From Protonemura montana (lineage: Eukaryota > Arthropoda > Insecta > Plecoptera > Nemouridae), in assembly GCA_947568835.1 (NCBI GenBank), contig OX387602.1, positions 18,899,021 to 18,963,020 on the forward strand: a DNA stretch of 64,000 nt, given 5' to 3'. Shown piece after piece: positions 52,632-62,566 of this stretch. Position numbers and translations under genes: made by a program. Numbering within the stretch: position 1 is the stretch's first letter; each line of letters begins with the position of its first letter. The notes beneath the pieces were generated by a model that saw nothing but the letters and a program-made list of their open reading frames with translations, was not told where the DNA came from and made no database searches.

Positions 52632-54750
52632 TCATTTACCTGGCTTTGGTGGTCTGCACCTGGTGTAACGGTTGTGGAAGTTGGTTCCTTCCAATGACGT
52701 TTCGCAGCGGAATCCGCCGTTGTAGTGGATCATCGCGTAGTCGTCACAGTCTGTGACTCCGTCGTTGTTGCAGTCCTGGAATTCATAGTCGTCTTTAATA
52801 TTCAAAGTACTCTGACGGTCTAAGTTTAAACTACTGCAGCACGTCTAACGGAACCCTCGAAATAAGCTCATATGTTGCTTGAAGACTTTGGAAAATTATT
52901 TAAAAAATATATATATATTCATATATTTATACAAGAGACCCGATGAAAAAAACAGTACGTCGCTGAACACCGCAAACCTATCTCGGCTGGGCTGATTAGA
53001 TCCAAGGAACCACCAGCCTCAATTTGTACAATGATATACCATTAACTTTGAAACTAATTTGGATTGAATGACTTCTTTACATCTATTAGTTATCATATAT
53101 CACCAGTTTTCCAGCAGAATTAGTCGTTAGGTAAAAGTTAGAACACGATATCAATGAACTATCGCGTATAACTGCAGTAAAAAAAGGCTTGGGTGTTTTT
53201 TCCAGGAAATTAATTAAACTGGTTGTGAAGCGGAAGTGTTCAAGGATGATGGTGTTATCATCAGTGTTAACTCCTGTAACGAGCTCCCACTTTTTCTGCA
53301 AGAGGGCAAATTTCGTTCCAAAGTAAAGATGTCAGTTTGCTGAGTTGTTTATCAGAGGTTTAAGGACCATTCAACGGGAAAATATCAATTTTGTCAACTT
53401 ACTCTCCCGTATTTTGCCATGTAGTTTTCGACCATCACTTTGGCACAGCTATACTCCATAGCGCAGTCCTGATAAGCTAGAAACACGCAACACACCAAAA
53501 ATAGAATTTTGGAATAACCTTCAATGCTAGTTAAACTATTTCAGCTTGGAGTAAATTTAACTTGCCCAGTTTATCTTTGGAACCAATCAATTTCTAGGCT
53601 TGATTGCCCACATTTCACCACTACCAAACAAATTGCATTACCTGCTTATGACAAAGAATAATTTATGAATATGTATTTTATAAATATGTAAAGTGACTGA
53701 AAATGTTTATAGTGCATCAAGCAGTAAATTAAAACATGAAATAGTGATCAAGTACGAGCTATTTATAATTCCTACCTCATACCATGTTGTTTCAAAGCCG
53801 TTTTAATTCAAATATTTATTCCCTTGCTGTGAAAATGTAAAACAAATACCAGTACAAACCTCCTACCCTCTCGGCGTCGTCATCGGGCAAGACATACTTG
53901 TCGGAATCTGCCCAGTAGATTCGTGAGATGTAAAAGGGGCCACAGTAGCCATTGTTACAGCCGCTGGTGATATTACATCCTGTGGCGCCCTGGCAAAGAC
54001 AACGCATGCAGGCAGCGTCCAGGTTGGAGATGAAAACTGAAAACAGGATAACAGGCTCTCAGTCGGGTCGCTGTACCTTGTTCTGGCTCTCGAGAAGTTT
54101 CGTGGGTCCCGTGGCTATAATGTACTCATAGTCCAAGGCAGATTTATTTTTGATGGGTGGTGGGCTTAAGTGGGTTCAGTCACTATCTGCTTTACCTCCT
54201 ATAACACCTGGGTGTGTGTTGTTGGATGAATAAATAAAATAAATAATTTCGACATCATAAGATAATGCAAATTTCAAGATATCTTCAACTTATTTCCGTA
54301 ACTCTGTACCTACATGATAAACAGGTATATACGTTGCTTGTAGTAATTTTTGTTACTGCATGCCAACTTATTATAGGTTTGATTAACCCGGAAAACTTTT
54401 CGTAGAGTTAAGGAATTGGTTGGTCATTGAAAGAAAATTATTTCGTCTTACAAAAAGTTACGTTAAATAACTATAAAACAGTTTTCTTCGTCGAAATAAC
54501 TACTAATTGGCTAGTGTCAAAAGTCACAACGTTCTGAATGTGTTCATTTTGAGTTACAACAAAAATATAAATTTAGCCAAAAAAAATGCCACTATCAGCG
54601 ATAGCCAAGAAAGTCATTCTTCAGTGCAAAAATCTACTGCGACATGCTTGCTGTAGCTAAACAAGTATCTGTCGATCGCTTACCACACCTGATACCCGTC
54701 ACAGTAATCAAAACGATCGCGAAAACAAACACCACTTTCACATCGGCCAT
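52632..54750 (-). CDS. Destabilase / i-type lysozyme family, secreted (4 exons)
   Basis: Exons on the minus strand: 54750-54684, 54036-53860, 53476-53403 and 52775-52632. Phases agree (1, 1, 0) and give 153 aa. The N-terminus (MADVKVVFVFAIVLITVTG) is a signal peptide. The mature part shows the family's dense cysteine pattern: CMRCLC, GCN, GCNNGYCGPF, YWADSDKY, YQDCAMEYSC, NYMAKYG, DCNNDGVTDCDDYA, HYNGGFRC. In muramidase-active members the segment after the first cysteines carries a catalytic Glu (CxCE); here the position is Gln38 (CLCQG), so cell-wall cleavage is probably lost. The destabilase-type isopeptidase activity known from leech members cannot be judged from sequence. Length is typical. 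The exon 2 donor was set at GGAG/GTTTGT because only that keeps the phase and the usual AYQDC junction. The antibacterial or digestive role is inferred from the family. Confidence 0.85.
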
Positions 54751-55140
54751 CTCACCGGCTCCAGATGTCGCTAAAACTTCACTAAAATCACGCTAAACGC
54801 AAACCGAGACGCACAGCGTTACGCAATGAACAAATCCAGCCAGTATGACAGCCACAGAGATTGTTATTGTGGTGCATGTGCTCAGTACTATCAGAATCAA
54901 TGCTGCACTTAACGATGCCTGGCGCTCGACTGCTTTCTGTTGGAGCAGTCAAGGTGAACAAGGCGGCTCTCTCGAGTGTGACACGCAGACATGATCTCAC
55001 CTTTTGGCTATTACCGAGCTGCGGACGAATAGCCGACAAATACCTCGACGTATCGGCAAGTGATATTCGGTCAGTCAATCGAGAATCTTATGGGAATTCG
55101 AAGTGTTTGCTCTGCTAGTAGAAAATACTTACGCTAGCCG

Positions 55141-55281
55141 TGCGAAATCTGATTTAAATTGCAGGGTATTTTATTATTCGGAATACTACTACCCTCTCAA
55201 AATGCAATGCCCAAACTGCAACTCGAATCCCTATCTCTACCTATCGTGGGTATTGCTCTAACCCTATGAGCTATTTCGACT
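55141..55281 (-). mobile_element. tRNA-derived SINE copy, part of a fold-back unit
   Basis: Same family as 30403 and 31051: tail (AAATCTGATTTAAATTGC and TATTTTATTATT on +), B-box-like GGATTCGAGTTGC and A-box-like TAGGGTTAGAGCA on minus. On its right (about 55290-55340) is an opposite-orientation piece, GGGTTTGGGCATCATTTTTGG and GTGCTCCTAATAATGA, that is the family's tail on the plus strand. CTTACGCTAGCCGT (about 55129-55142) and CTTACACTAGCCGT (about 55343-55356) flank the whole unit as a near-identical direct repeat. Confidence 0.65.
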
Positions 55282-55831
55282 TATAATTTATAGAGGGTTT
55301 GGGCATCATTTTTGGTAAGGAAGAAGTGCTCCTAATAATGACTTACACTAGCCGTCAGTGCACCAAAATAATATTAGTTATTATTTGTTATGTTTCTTAT
55401 TAAATTCGTGTCATTAGATAAAAACAGCTGATTTGTAACTGACAAATCGCTATATTTGCGAGTGAGTTTGAAATTCCACGACGATTGTGTCAGAGGTCAG
55501 CCTTTGATCACAGCTATGTTATCAATTGGTTACGACATCTGGCTGAACTTATATTTTGCAATCGTTTCGACGGAAAAAACACCCTATTACTATAAACGAG
55601 CTGCTGAGACGTTTAAACCTGACCCCAAGCACCTGGCCCCATAAAATGCTGGAGCAGGATGTTTGAATTCAACCGCACTTAATACTAAACGAATTTGTTT
55701 AATTAATTAAGGAAGTGAGCCCATGTTTATCAACATCCTAGGACCTGATAAAAGGATTGAAATGTATGAGGTTGCCTCAGTCGCAGTCGAGAGGGCAGGT
55801 TACACGTCCACTGTAAAATCTAGTTTCAACG

Positions 55832-56665
55832 ATGCCTTTGAAATGTTTCGTGGTCTTATTACTGTTTGGCGCTGTACTTTGTGTCAACGCCAGCGTCTCC
55901 AACACTGTTCACCATTCGACGCCGACACCGACATCGACGTCGACGTCGACGTCTCCAGTGGTGCGCGGCGCCACTAGCACAGGGTCACCGTTCAGCTCGT
56001 TCCTCTCGAGGATAGGCGACGACGACGGCTCCACACAAACATGCGTCAACTGGAACGGCGTCGCCGACATCTTGCTTGGAATCTTCCGCGAAGACCTCAA
56101 GAAGTCAGGAACAACTCGCATTACTATCCCGCCAATCGAGAAAGAGTTCACTCATAAGGTAGCAGGAGTCAACGTTAAGGGAAAACTGGTCGCCGAACGG
56201 GGTTGGTTCTCAGATCTCTCCTCCCTTAAACGAACTGGCAACGTCGATATTTCGACGGTTGGAAATTTGATTACCTTGAAATGTTCTTTGGGTCTCGGCA
56301 CTGTCCAGTTTGGATATGACCGTTACGAAGTTAAAGTAGTTCACATTGGACCTAGCGGTCGATTCTCGGGGTCTGTGGGTTCGAACTCGATCGAAATCGC
56401 GCTGGAAATTGATGCCGGTAATGGCGACTGTAAGGTGGTACTGAATCAGATCAAAGTGGTGCAACTAAACGACTTGAAAATGACGGTGACTGGGTTCGGT
56501 TCCCTGCTGAACCAAAGCGTTTCGAGAATCGCCAACGAAGCTATACAGAAACGTAAGGGCGAAATCATAAAAAAAATCGAGGAGAGCTTAGCTGCTGAGG
56601 TAAAAAAGCAGGTAGATAGCGTTCGCTGTGGTCAGTATTTCAGCTTGTTGATTAAAAATGTTTAG
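55832..56665 (+). CDS. Secreted group-7-allergen-like protein, paralogue 1
   Basis: Intronless, 277 aa. The start MPLKCFVVLLLFGAVLCVNA is a signal peptide. A Thr/Ser/Pro linker encoded by repeated GACGTC-like codons follows (about residues 28-45). The rest is one domain of alternating strands and a C-terminal helix (NEAIQKRKGEIIKKIEESL) resembling arthropod group-7 allergen-like proteins. That family has a BPI/LBP-type (TULIP) lipid-binding half-barrel, so binding of a hydrophobic ligand outside the cell is likely. Shared marks with paralogue 2 are WFSDLSS/WFRNLSS, RTG, CSLGLG, HIGPSG/HVGPSG, LNDLK and VTGFG. Two cysteines (in LKCSLG and GDCKV) may form a disulphide. No introns and close spacing suggest tandem duplication. 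Family assignment is by pattern, moderately sure. Confidence 0.72.
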   Translation: MPLKCFVVLLLFGAVLCVNASVSNTVHHSTPTPTSTSTSTSPVVRGATSTGSPFSSFLSRIGDDDGSTQTCVNWNGVADILLGIFREDLKKSGTTRITIPPIEKEFTHKVAGVNVKGKLVAERGWFSDLSSLKRTGNVDISTVGNLITLKCSLGLGTVQFGYDRYEVKVVHIGPSGRFSGSVGSNSIEIALEIDAGNGDCKVVLNQIKVVQLNDLKMTVTGFGSLLNQSVSRIANEAIQKRKGEIIKKIEESLAAEVKKQVDSVRCGQYFSLLIKNV

Positions 56666-57068
56666 ATTTAATAAGTTTGTAGAGGATACCATTCGGCGTA
56701 CATAGTACCTATGTATATAAGTGCCTCAAGTATCATGCATTTATTATCATTTATTACACGCCTATCACAAATAATGATTCATATTATTACTCATGTTACA
56801 ACGATAGACGGACAGCGGAACAGAAGTCGCCTCTCAGCCATGTGATGGCATAGAATGTAATCGGGCTCCTGCTTATCTTGTTCAAACTGAGCCAATCAAA
56901 CAAACTAAAGCAGAGCTGCGCTGCCTTCCAAACAATACCGATCATTACCGATTCTCGTCGCATCCCGCCGATCGACGTTCTGTTGTCAACGCGCCAGCTG
57001 ACAGTGGCCCGACTAGACTTGCACCCGGTCAGTCTTCCACGCAGCCGTCACCGCCTTGGATCTCAGCA

Positions 57069-57830
57069 ATGAAGTCACTTTTTCGCCTCGTTGTGGTTTG
57101 CGTGTTTGTGTTTAGTGTTCACGGTGCAAATAGACCGACGCCGTCTCCGACGCCGACTGAGTCGAACGCCGGTGCCGTGACTCCGACGTCGATAATGGGA
57201 ATTTTGGAGGCAAAGAACTTGCATATCAACTGGAACTACGCCGCAGATTTCTTGCTGGAAGTCGTGCGAGACGAATTGAAGAAGTTGGGCAAGGAACAAA
57301 TTGTTCTTCCAGACATCAGCTACGATTTCATACACAGAAAGAAAATGATGAAAACTTCTGGTTCGTTTGTCGCGACTCACGGATGGTTTAGGAACTTGTC
57401 TTCCATCCACAGGACTGGCGATGTGAATGTGGTGATGAAAGGTACATTGTACACCCTGAACTGTTCGTTGGGTCTGGGGGACGTTGAAATGGGGTACGAC
57501 GACTATGAGGTGAAGATTCTGCACGTGGGACCTAGCGGCAAGATCACGGGCAGTGTCGGCACGAACTCCATACACGTGATAGTTCAGTTTGAGATCGGAA
57601 AGTCGGGGTGCAGAGCGTCGCTCAAGGAGCTCCGGGTTTTGGAACTGAATGATTTGAAATTTAACGTTACTGGATTTGGAGCGTTGAATGAGTTCGTCTC
57701 GAAGACAACAAACGACGCGATTCAGAAACGAAAGGGTGACATTGTGAAACGAATTGAACTTGAGTTAGCCAACGAAGTTGATAAGGATCTGAAACTCATC
57801 ACTTGTAGTAACTATTTTACTTCAAAGTAA
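57069..57830 (+). CDS. Secreted group-7-allergen-like protein, paralogue 2
   Basis: Intronless, 253 aa, 403 nt after paralogue 1 and on the same strand. The signal peptide (MKSLFRLVVVCVFVFSVHG) is followed by a Thr/Pro linker (RPTPSPTPTES) and the same domain: ADFLLEVVRDELKK, WFRNLSSIHRTGDV, CSLGLGDVEMGYDDYEVK, HVGPSGK, LNDLKFNVTGFG and the C-terminal helix NDAIQKRKGDIVKRIE. Roughly half of the positions match paralogue 1 by eye. A poly(A) signal AATAAA lies at 57883-57888. The transposon begins only 108 nt after the stop codon, just past that signal, so the gene is not broken. Likely an extracellular hydrophobic-ligand binder; its ligand and tissue are unknown. Confidence 0.75.
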   Translation: MKSLFRLVVVCVFVFSVHGANRPTPSPTPTESNAGAVTPTSIMGILEAKNLHINWNYAADFLLEVVRDELKKLGKEQIVLPDISYDFIHRKKMMKTSGSFVATHGWFRNLSSIHRTGDVNVVMKGTLYTLNCSLGLGDVEMGYDDYEVKILHVGPSGKITGSVGTNSIHVIVQFEIGKSGCRASLKELRVLELNDLKFNVTGFGALNEFVSKTTNDAIQKRKGDIVKRIELELANEVDKDLKLITCSNYFTSK

Positions 57831-57938
57831 TATTTTTCGCTTATAATTTTTATGGATCAGGAGACTGTAGTTGTATTATAAAAATAAACAAGTAAAAAAT
57901 GGTTATTTTTAAAGAAATCCCTGAAAACATTATAATGT

Positions 57939-60900
57939 ACGGGTCATTCCATATCAAGTGCCCACACTCAAAACCTTCACTATCTCAGAACTTGACGAAA
58001 TTTTCAGGAGGGTTAGAACACCGGAAATAAAAAATCTCTTTTAAAGTTTTTTTCCATACGCCTAGCGGTTTGCCCGTGGCAGGGGATGGAAAAATAAAAT
58101 ATTTTACTTTTTGCCCCGCACGGCCATTCACTATATTCACTCTAGCGTTTGAACAAATAAACTTAAAACGATGGGATTAGTTCTAAAATGATAATCGTGC
58201 TTTCATTAACAAGAAAAAATGCATAAATTGCTTACTTATCAAGTTTAGGGGTAGAAAAAATCCACCCTTAAATTTCAACCCTTAATAACTCGAGAAGTAA
58301 TTTTTTTTTTTTTTTTTGTTTTGTTGTGAAGCATCTCCTGTCTATTATCTTTCCATGAAAAAAAAATTAATCATTAACAGCCGTATGATCAGAAGTTATG
58401 AGATTTTTATTGTATAAATGTGTGTGCATTTAGTTGTGTTTCTGCAAGTCTGTTAGCATGGTCCATGCAATTCACCCGTAAATTGATAGATTATATAATT
58501 TTTCAGTTTAAAAATTGTGTGTAAGTACTACAAAGATTCTTTTTACTCACTCATTTCTTCGTTTCACTCTGACCTATCACTCTGGCTTCTTCGAACAACG
58601 GCGAGGAGGAGAACACCCGCGTGGCTACTGAGTGCTCAGACACGGGTACGAAGCAATGCAGTTTTTGCGTGCCGGGAATTGGCCGGGATGACGCAAATCG
58701 TGTGGCTAGCAGCTGTTCTGTGTCTTGGTGCTCCTCAATAGTTCCGAATGTGAAGTTGATGGTCGGGATGGCTTCGACCGCCCAATCGAAGAGTTGCCGG
58801 GGTGTTATTATTTGCGACTCGTAGGGGCGCTGAAGACTCGCCCGCGCTGCCAGCCGCTTGACCGTCCCTCCGACGCCGTCGCAGGCGCTCTTCCCATGTG
58901 ACGTCGCCGTGAAATGCCACTCCACGTCGGCCCCAAAGTCTCTTTGATAGTGGCACAAGTTGGCAAAATTTTTCCTATTTTTATATTGCGAGGCTGCCCC
59001 ATCAGAAAAAAAGAACATCTTCTTTATGGTCTGAAATTTATTGTGCAAAAAGCTCACGAGTTTTTTTATGAATAGATGCACTGCGACAGTGTTGTGGATC
59101 AAACTCTCGGAAATTACAACAAAGCTGATGTGGCGCTCTTCCCCGCCCTCTTTGTAATATGCCACGAAGGGGTGGATGGTGGCGGACGCATTGTTCCAGT
59201 GGAACCCCTGGGCCTCGTCTTGTAGCACGAACGCATAGTTTTCGGCAAAATCACAGATCACCAAAAACTCGCCGGGCAGGAGACCGCACTTGATGTCCGA
59301 TTGGTGCGAAGATTGTTTTTTAGCAATAAAAGAGTGGCGGCACAGAGCAACTAATTTTGCACAAAAACTGTCCACGAATTCCTCGGATGAATCGATGTGC
59401 GTTTGCAGGGTGCATCGGTCGGTGCTCTCCCACTGCTTGTAGATAACATTGTCCACCATTTCGTCGTCCAGCAGTTGCGTGAGGCGCTCCTTTAACGGCT
59501 CGATGCCCGGGCACTCCTCACACTCGCCTAGATGGCATTCGGGGAGGGGACTGTCGCAGACCAACTGCTCAAGGCAGTCGTGGTAAGATGTTATCGGATA
59601 AGATTGGTCCACTGTCAACTTCGTCAAGTCGGCACCGATGATCATTAGCTTGACGTTTTGGTGGATAGTGCACACGCACACCGAATGAGTCCCACTGGCA
59701 CCAGGCAACACACAGTTCTTCGGCCGCAGCTCTGCAAATTTTGAAAATCCTATTTTTTTATTAGGAAATTTGTCCTTGAATTGGGTATGGAGGTCCTTAA
59801 GGTTTGAGAGTACGAGCCTTTTCTGGATGTGCACTCGAGTGCCGCTCGCCTCCTTGACGGAAACATAGTCTTTCTTGCCCGGCATGGCTCGGCTCACATC
59901 GTCTGAATTGTAAAAAGATTTTACTCGGTCAACTGTGGCTCGGTCAATTGTTTTTCCTGGCTTTGGATTCGGGGTTGACAAAATTCCCTTTTCCAGGACG
60001 AGCTTCTTTGCCTTGCGGACCATGCGCTCTGACGCTTGAAACTCTGCCACTGTTCGCCGGACAGAGCAGCTCTTCGGGAGGACAGTTAGAACATGCACTT
60101 TCTCGCTGTTGGATGTGGACGAGTGAAACTTCTCTTTCAGCTGATTAATCATTTCGCGACCATCAGCTGAATCTTGGCCACTGTCGCTTTCAGCGTCGGA
60201 GGTAGTGGTTCTTTTAAGCGCACCTTCGAGTTTCTTCAATTTCTTCCTGGGATAACTGGATTGCGCCAACTTTTTCTTAACAATGGGCGATTGCCCTAGC
60301 TCCGCCAAGCCCACGTTGATGTTAGACAAAGCAGCGTCTTGTCGGAAAAAATATGCTTGACTCTCGGCGTTTGCACCACTGCAGCCGGGCTGCGAGTTGT
60401 CGCCATCGCTGGAGGTCGTCGTCGTCACTGGAGAGTCGCTGCTGATTGGTTTTACGTAGTTATTTAAATCTTTCCTACATTTGGCACAGATTTTGCTTCC
60501 TACTGGAATCGAGGAAATCTTTTCAATCATCCACGGCTGGACGTTGAGGAGAGATTTCAGCTGTGTGTGGGAAACGTGTTTAAAAGGATTGCAGCACTTC
60601 GCTCGAGTAAACGAGTCCATGATTAAATTACATAAAATATACAAAACTAAACGCTGTGATTATAACTATTAAATAAACTAGCTATTACTATACTATTGCT
60701 ATTAATTAAAAATATGTTCACAAGACACTTCCAACGGTATTATTAACACCCCTCAATTCACGACGCACAAAAATAATGCAAAGAAAACTTCGAATCACTC
60801 GTCTACTTGCACTGAGCTAAGTGTTTTGCGACTGACCAAGAAACCAATGCAGAAACAACTGAATTCGCTGTCTCACGGCTAAACTTCCGGCCATAAGGGT

Positions 60901-61722
60901 TGAAAAGAGAAACAGGTAGCAAGGGCTGCACGTGTTCGTGGTGGGATTCTTTAAATAGAAGTAGGTAAAATATGAATTTCGTCAGATCCGTGGTCATAAT
61001 GCACGGCAGAAACACAGACCTAGTATCGTGACCAGAGCCACATATTATCATGTTTATAGCACAAAGCCCAAAAATATCACATCCTTATAATAAAATTTTA
61101 ATTGCTCGACTCCATCCCAAATTCAAATCTTTTCAAGCTTTATTTATGCTATGACAAACTTAGCATAATCGAATGCTTCTGAATTCAATTTGGTTCATGC
61201 TCAACAAACTATTTAGCAAAAGCACTTCTAAATTCATACACATCTATACAATAAAAATCTCATAACTTCTGATCATACGGCTGTTAATGATTAATTTTTT
61301 TTTCATGGAAAGATAATAGACAGGAGATGCTTCACAACAAAACAAAAAAAAAAAAAAAAATTACTTCTCGAGTTATTAAGGGTTGAAATTTAAGGGTGGA
61401 TTTTTTCTACCCCTAAACTTGATAAGTAAGCAATTTATGCATTTTTTCTTGTTAATGAAAGCACGATTATCATTTTAGAACTAATCCCATCGTTTTAAGT
61501 TTATTTGTTCAAACGCTAGAGTGAATATAGTGAATGGCCGTGCGGGGCAAAAAGTAAAATATTTTATTTTTCCATCCCCTGCCACGGGCAAACCGCTAGG
61601 CGTATGGAAAAAAACTTTAAAAGAGATTTTTTATTTCCGGTGTTCTAACCCTCCTGAAAATTTCGTCAAGTTCTGAGATAGTGAAGGTTTTGAGTGTGGG
61701 CACTTGATATGGAATGACCCGT
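57939..61722 (-). mobile_element. Complete DNA transposon with about 490-bp terminal inverted repeats
   Basis: The left end (57939 to about 58430) and right end (about 61230-61722) are inverted copies. They look identical over most of their length, including a 17-nt T/A run and a 9-nt A/T run of equal length. They diverge only at the inner edge. The ends read ACGGGTCATTCC inward. ATGT directly abuts both sides (57935-57938 and 61723-61726), a likely 4-bp target duplication; taking the ends one base in gives a TA duplication instead. The 3.78-kb element carries a single uninterrupted transposase-like gene on the minus strand. Identical ends plus an intact ORF indicate a young, possibly mobile copy. 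A 4-bp duplication and a D/D/D-type core would fit Sola-type elements; that name is an inference. Confidence 0.88.
58551..60620 (-). CDS. Transposase-like protein of the inverted-repeat element
   Basis: One intact ORF, 689 aa from the ATG at 60620 (MDSFTRAKCC); the frame continues to an ATG at 60644 that would add eight residues. The N-terminus has a Cys set (CC ... ICAKC) within the first 60 residues, probably zinc-binding and DNA-binding. A Ser-rich linker and a basic KKLKKLEG patch follow. The middle has a second Cys group (CHLGECEECPG). Three acidic motifs in order suggest an RNase-H-like core: ICDFAENY (codons near 59250), FSDGAASQYKN (near 59000) and SACDGVGGTVKR (near 58880). These resemble uncharacterised transposon proteins widespread in invertebrates. 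It is the only gene in the element, so it presumably cuts and joins the ends. There are no stops or frameshifts. The exact family is not certain. Confidence 0.78.
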   Translation of the reverse strand: MDSFTRAKCCNPFKHVSHTQLKSLLNVQPWMIEKISSIPVGSKICAKCRKDLNNYVKPISSDSPVTTTTSSDGDNSQPGCSGANAESQAYFFRQDAALSNINVGLAELGQSPIVKKKLAQSSYPRKKLKKLEGALKRTTTSDAESDSGQDSADGREMINQLKEKFHSSTSNSEKVHVLTVLPKSCSVRRTVAEFQASERMVRKAKKLVLEKGILSTPNPKPGKTIDRATVDRVKSFYNSDDVSRAMPGKKDYVSVKEASGTRVHIQKRLVLSNLKDLHTQFKDKFPNKKIGFSKFAELRPKNCVLPGASGTHSVCVCTIHQNVKLMIIGADLTKLTVDQSYPITSYHDCLEQLVCDSPLPECHLGECEECPGIEPLKERLTQLLDDEMVDNVIYKQWESTDRCTLQTHIDSSEEFVDSFCAKLVALCRHSFIAKKQSSHQSDIKCGLLPGEFLVICDFAENYAFVLQDEAQGFHWNNASATIHPFVAYYKEGGEERHISFVVISESLIHNTVAVHLFIKKLVSFLHNKFQTIKKMFFFSDGAASQYKNRKNFANLCHYQRDFGADVEWHFTATSHGKSACDGVGGTVKRLAARASLQRPYESQIITPRQLFDWAVEAIPTINFTFGTIEEHQDTEQLLATRFASSRPIPGTQKLHCFVPVSEHSVATRVFSSSPLFEEARVIGQSETKK

Positions 61723-61726
61723 ATGT

Positions 61727-62320
61727 CCTAATGTGCTGGTCTTATCCTTTCGCTCAATTGCGGTGTGTTTTCTTGTTCCTGTGTCCTCAGTTTTATTCCT
61801 TCCCAAACCATTATATTTAAGAAGTATGGACCCTCTTACTAGCCAACTGAGCAAGTGTTATTTTTTCACATTAGAGAGGTAGATTATGGCATCTGTCAGC
61901 ACTTTAATCTGGATGTTATGCAACTCATATTACAAACATGCTACTGACGGTTGCCTATATTTCAAGAGTCGACGACGTCTTGTGGGAATTTCCAACACAT
62001 AAAAGCATGAACTTGTGGTATAATAATATGCAAATGAATGTCCTGATTCCGATTGAACTTATAAACTTAAACGTGCTTAAACTTAAACTTCATGACGCGA
62101 GTAAGCAGTTACCAACAAATTGTAAGAATAGTTTACTTTTTACAGTGCATTGATAACGTTTATAATATTACAAAATCGGTAACAAAATTTCAGACGAATG
62201 TCCCTTCCTTGCACATGCGGAGACTAGGTAGTCCATTATGAAAACCCCGCCATTTTCACGTGGTCTGCACGTCTCTAGCGGATAAACTCACAATCTCAAC
62301 CTACGTCCCTTCTCCCATGC
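61727..62320. other. Intergenic, no supported gene
   Basis: AT-rich flank to the right of the transposon with only short featureless frames, grading into the GC-rich block that begins near 62330. Confidence 0.45.
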
Positions 62321-62495
62321 AGATAAAGCAGTACACTGCCCCCCGACTTGAACCCGCGCCGCTCGTCGATACACGACGTCAGCTGTGTCGACGGCGACGC
62401 CTGCGCCGCGACGTCGAGTCCCGGCGCCCCGACCCGCGACGCTACATCAGTAGTACGCGAGTGCAGGCTGCACCGCGCTCGGCAGCCATGCAGAG

Positions 62496-62566
62496 ATGGA
62501 CGCTGACTCGGACACGGAATCACACCAACACTACGCTCTCAGCTCAGTGACGCCGTCGGACAAAAG
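62496..62566 (+). CDS. Probable first coding exon of a gene extending right of the window
   Basis: ATG at 62496 opens MDADSDTESHQHYALSSVTP and ends at a donor (AAAAG/GTGACT at 62566/62567) in phase 2. It sits at the 3' edge of a CpG-rich block (62330-62570), as expected for a promoter and 5' UTR followed by a first exon. A second ATG eight bases upstream (62488) opens another frame that stops at 62550. No further exon is recognisable up to 64000, so the intron would be longer than 1.4 kb. The acidic, Ser-rich start does not reveal a family. Confidence 0.4.

Noticed and set aside
62330-62400. tRNA-like B-box (GGGTTCAAGTC) on the minus strand
   Set aside because: No matching acceptor stem or convincing A-box; it sits in a CpG-rich promoter-like block.
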